DNA of 9,326 nucleotides from Butyricicoccus sp. (lineage in GTDB: Bacteria > Bacillota > Clostridia > Oscillospirales > Butyricicoccaceae), in the NCBI GenBank assembly GCA_031293105.1, contig JAUMSA010000059.1, positions 1 through 9,326 on the forward strand, read 5' to 3'. This document shows, in pieces, positions 9,249-9,326 of this stretch. The notes beneath the pieces are model-generated. The model searched no databases and was not told where the DNA came from. It was given only the letters and a program-made list of their open reading frames with translations. The stretch's first letter is position 1, and each line of letters opens with the position of its first letter. A program made the translations under genes and the position numbers.

Positions 9249-9326
9249 GGAATCGGACTCCTTTTGCGCCGCCCAAAACGGCGGCATTTTCTCTATTTTA
9301 CCCTTATTATACGCCCTTCCCCGGGG
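9249..9326 (-). promoter_or_regulatory. Leader region of the GNAT gene: -10 hexamer, hairpin, ribosome binding site
   Basis: On the minus strand a perfect -10 hexamer TATAAT lies at 9306-9311. With a 17-base spacer the -35 would fall just beyond the window end. Between it and the gene is an inverted repeat GCCGCC/GGCGGC (9268-9273 and 9280-9285) with a 6-base loop, then AAAGGAG at about 9258-9264. The hairpin is in the predicted 5' untranslated leader. No gene is seen in these 78 bases. Confidence 0.45.

Noticed and set aside
9249..9287. Longer GNAT start at 9287, adding 13 residues
   Set aside because: The added residues lack family similarity, would include the leader hairpin and overlap the ribosome binding site that fits the ATG at 9246-9248.
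9268..9290. GCCGCC/GGCGGC hairpin followed by ATTTT on the plus strand, as a terminator
   Set aside because: No plus-strand gene ends nearby in the window, the stem is only 6 bases and the T run is short. It is better treated as a leader hairpin of unknown value.

Overview
The window looks like chromosomal housekeeping DNA from a fairly GC-rich anaerobic Firmicute, probably a Clostridia member of the Oscillospiraceae/Butyricicoccaceae type. The support is strong AGGAGG-like ribosome binding sites, short AT-rich promoter regions beside GC-rich genes, a ferredoxin-flavodoxin protein typical of anaerobes, and a LexA box of the Bacillus/Clostridium rather than the E. coli type. The genus-level placement is inference from composition and gene content only.

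Layout. One gene runs rightward (48-1340): a membrane CNNM/CorC-type 'hemolysin family' protein with a DUF21 membrane domain, a CBS pair and a CorC_HlyC C-terminal domain. It meets the leftward genes at a perfect 30-bp palindrome (1351-1380) that should terminate transcription from both sides. Everything from 1382 to 9248 is on the minus strand. In transcription order it reads: a GNAT acetyltransferase (9248-8649), radC (8578-7877), uvrB (7859-5895), an MBL-fold hydrolase of the COG1237 type (5881-5057), an EFR1-type flavodoxin/2x[4Fe-4S] protein (5038-4238) and uvrA (4204-1382).

The radC-uvrB-MBL-EFR1-uvrA block is a tight operon with gaps of 17, 13, 18 and 33 bases; several Shine-Dalgarno sites touch the preceding stop codon. 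Its promoter lies in the 70-base gap upstream of radC: a 17-base spacer, an extended -10, and directly downstream a 14-base sequence (8598-8611) that matches the Gram-positive LexA/DinR consensus except at two positions. The operon is therefore probably damage-inducible. UvrA and UvrB are the damage-recognition parts of nucleotide excision repair; uvrC is not in the window.

The most interesting points are the placement of two metal/redox genes between uvrB and uvrA inside a putative SOS operon, and a RadC whose JAMM zinc ligands are intact but whose expected catalytic glutamate is a lysine (K160). I see no CRISPR array, insertion sequence, tRNA, rRNA or phage gene. No stretch over 300 bases lacks a gene.
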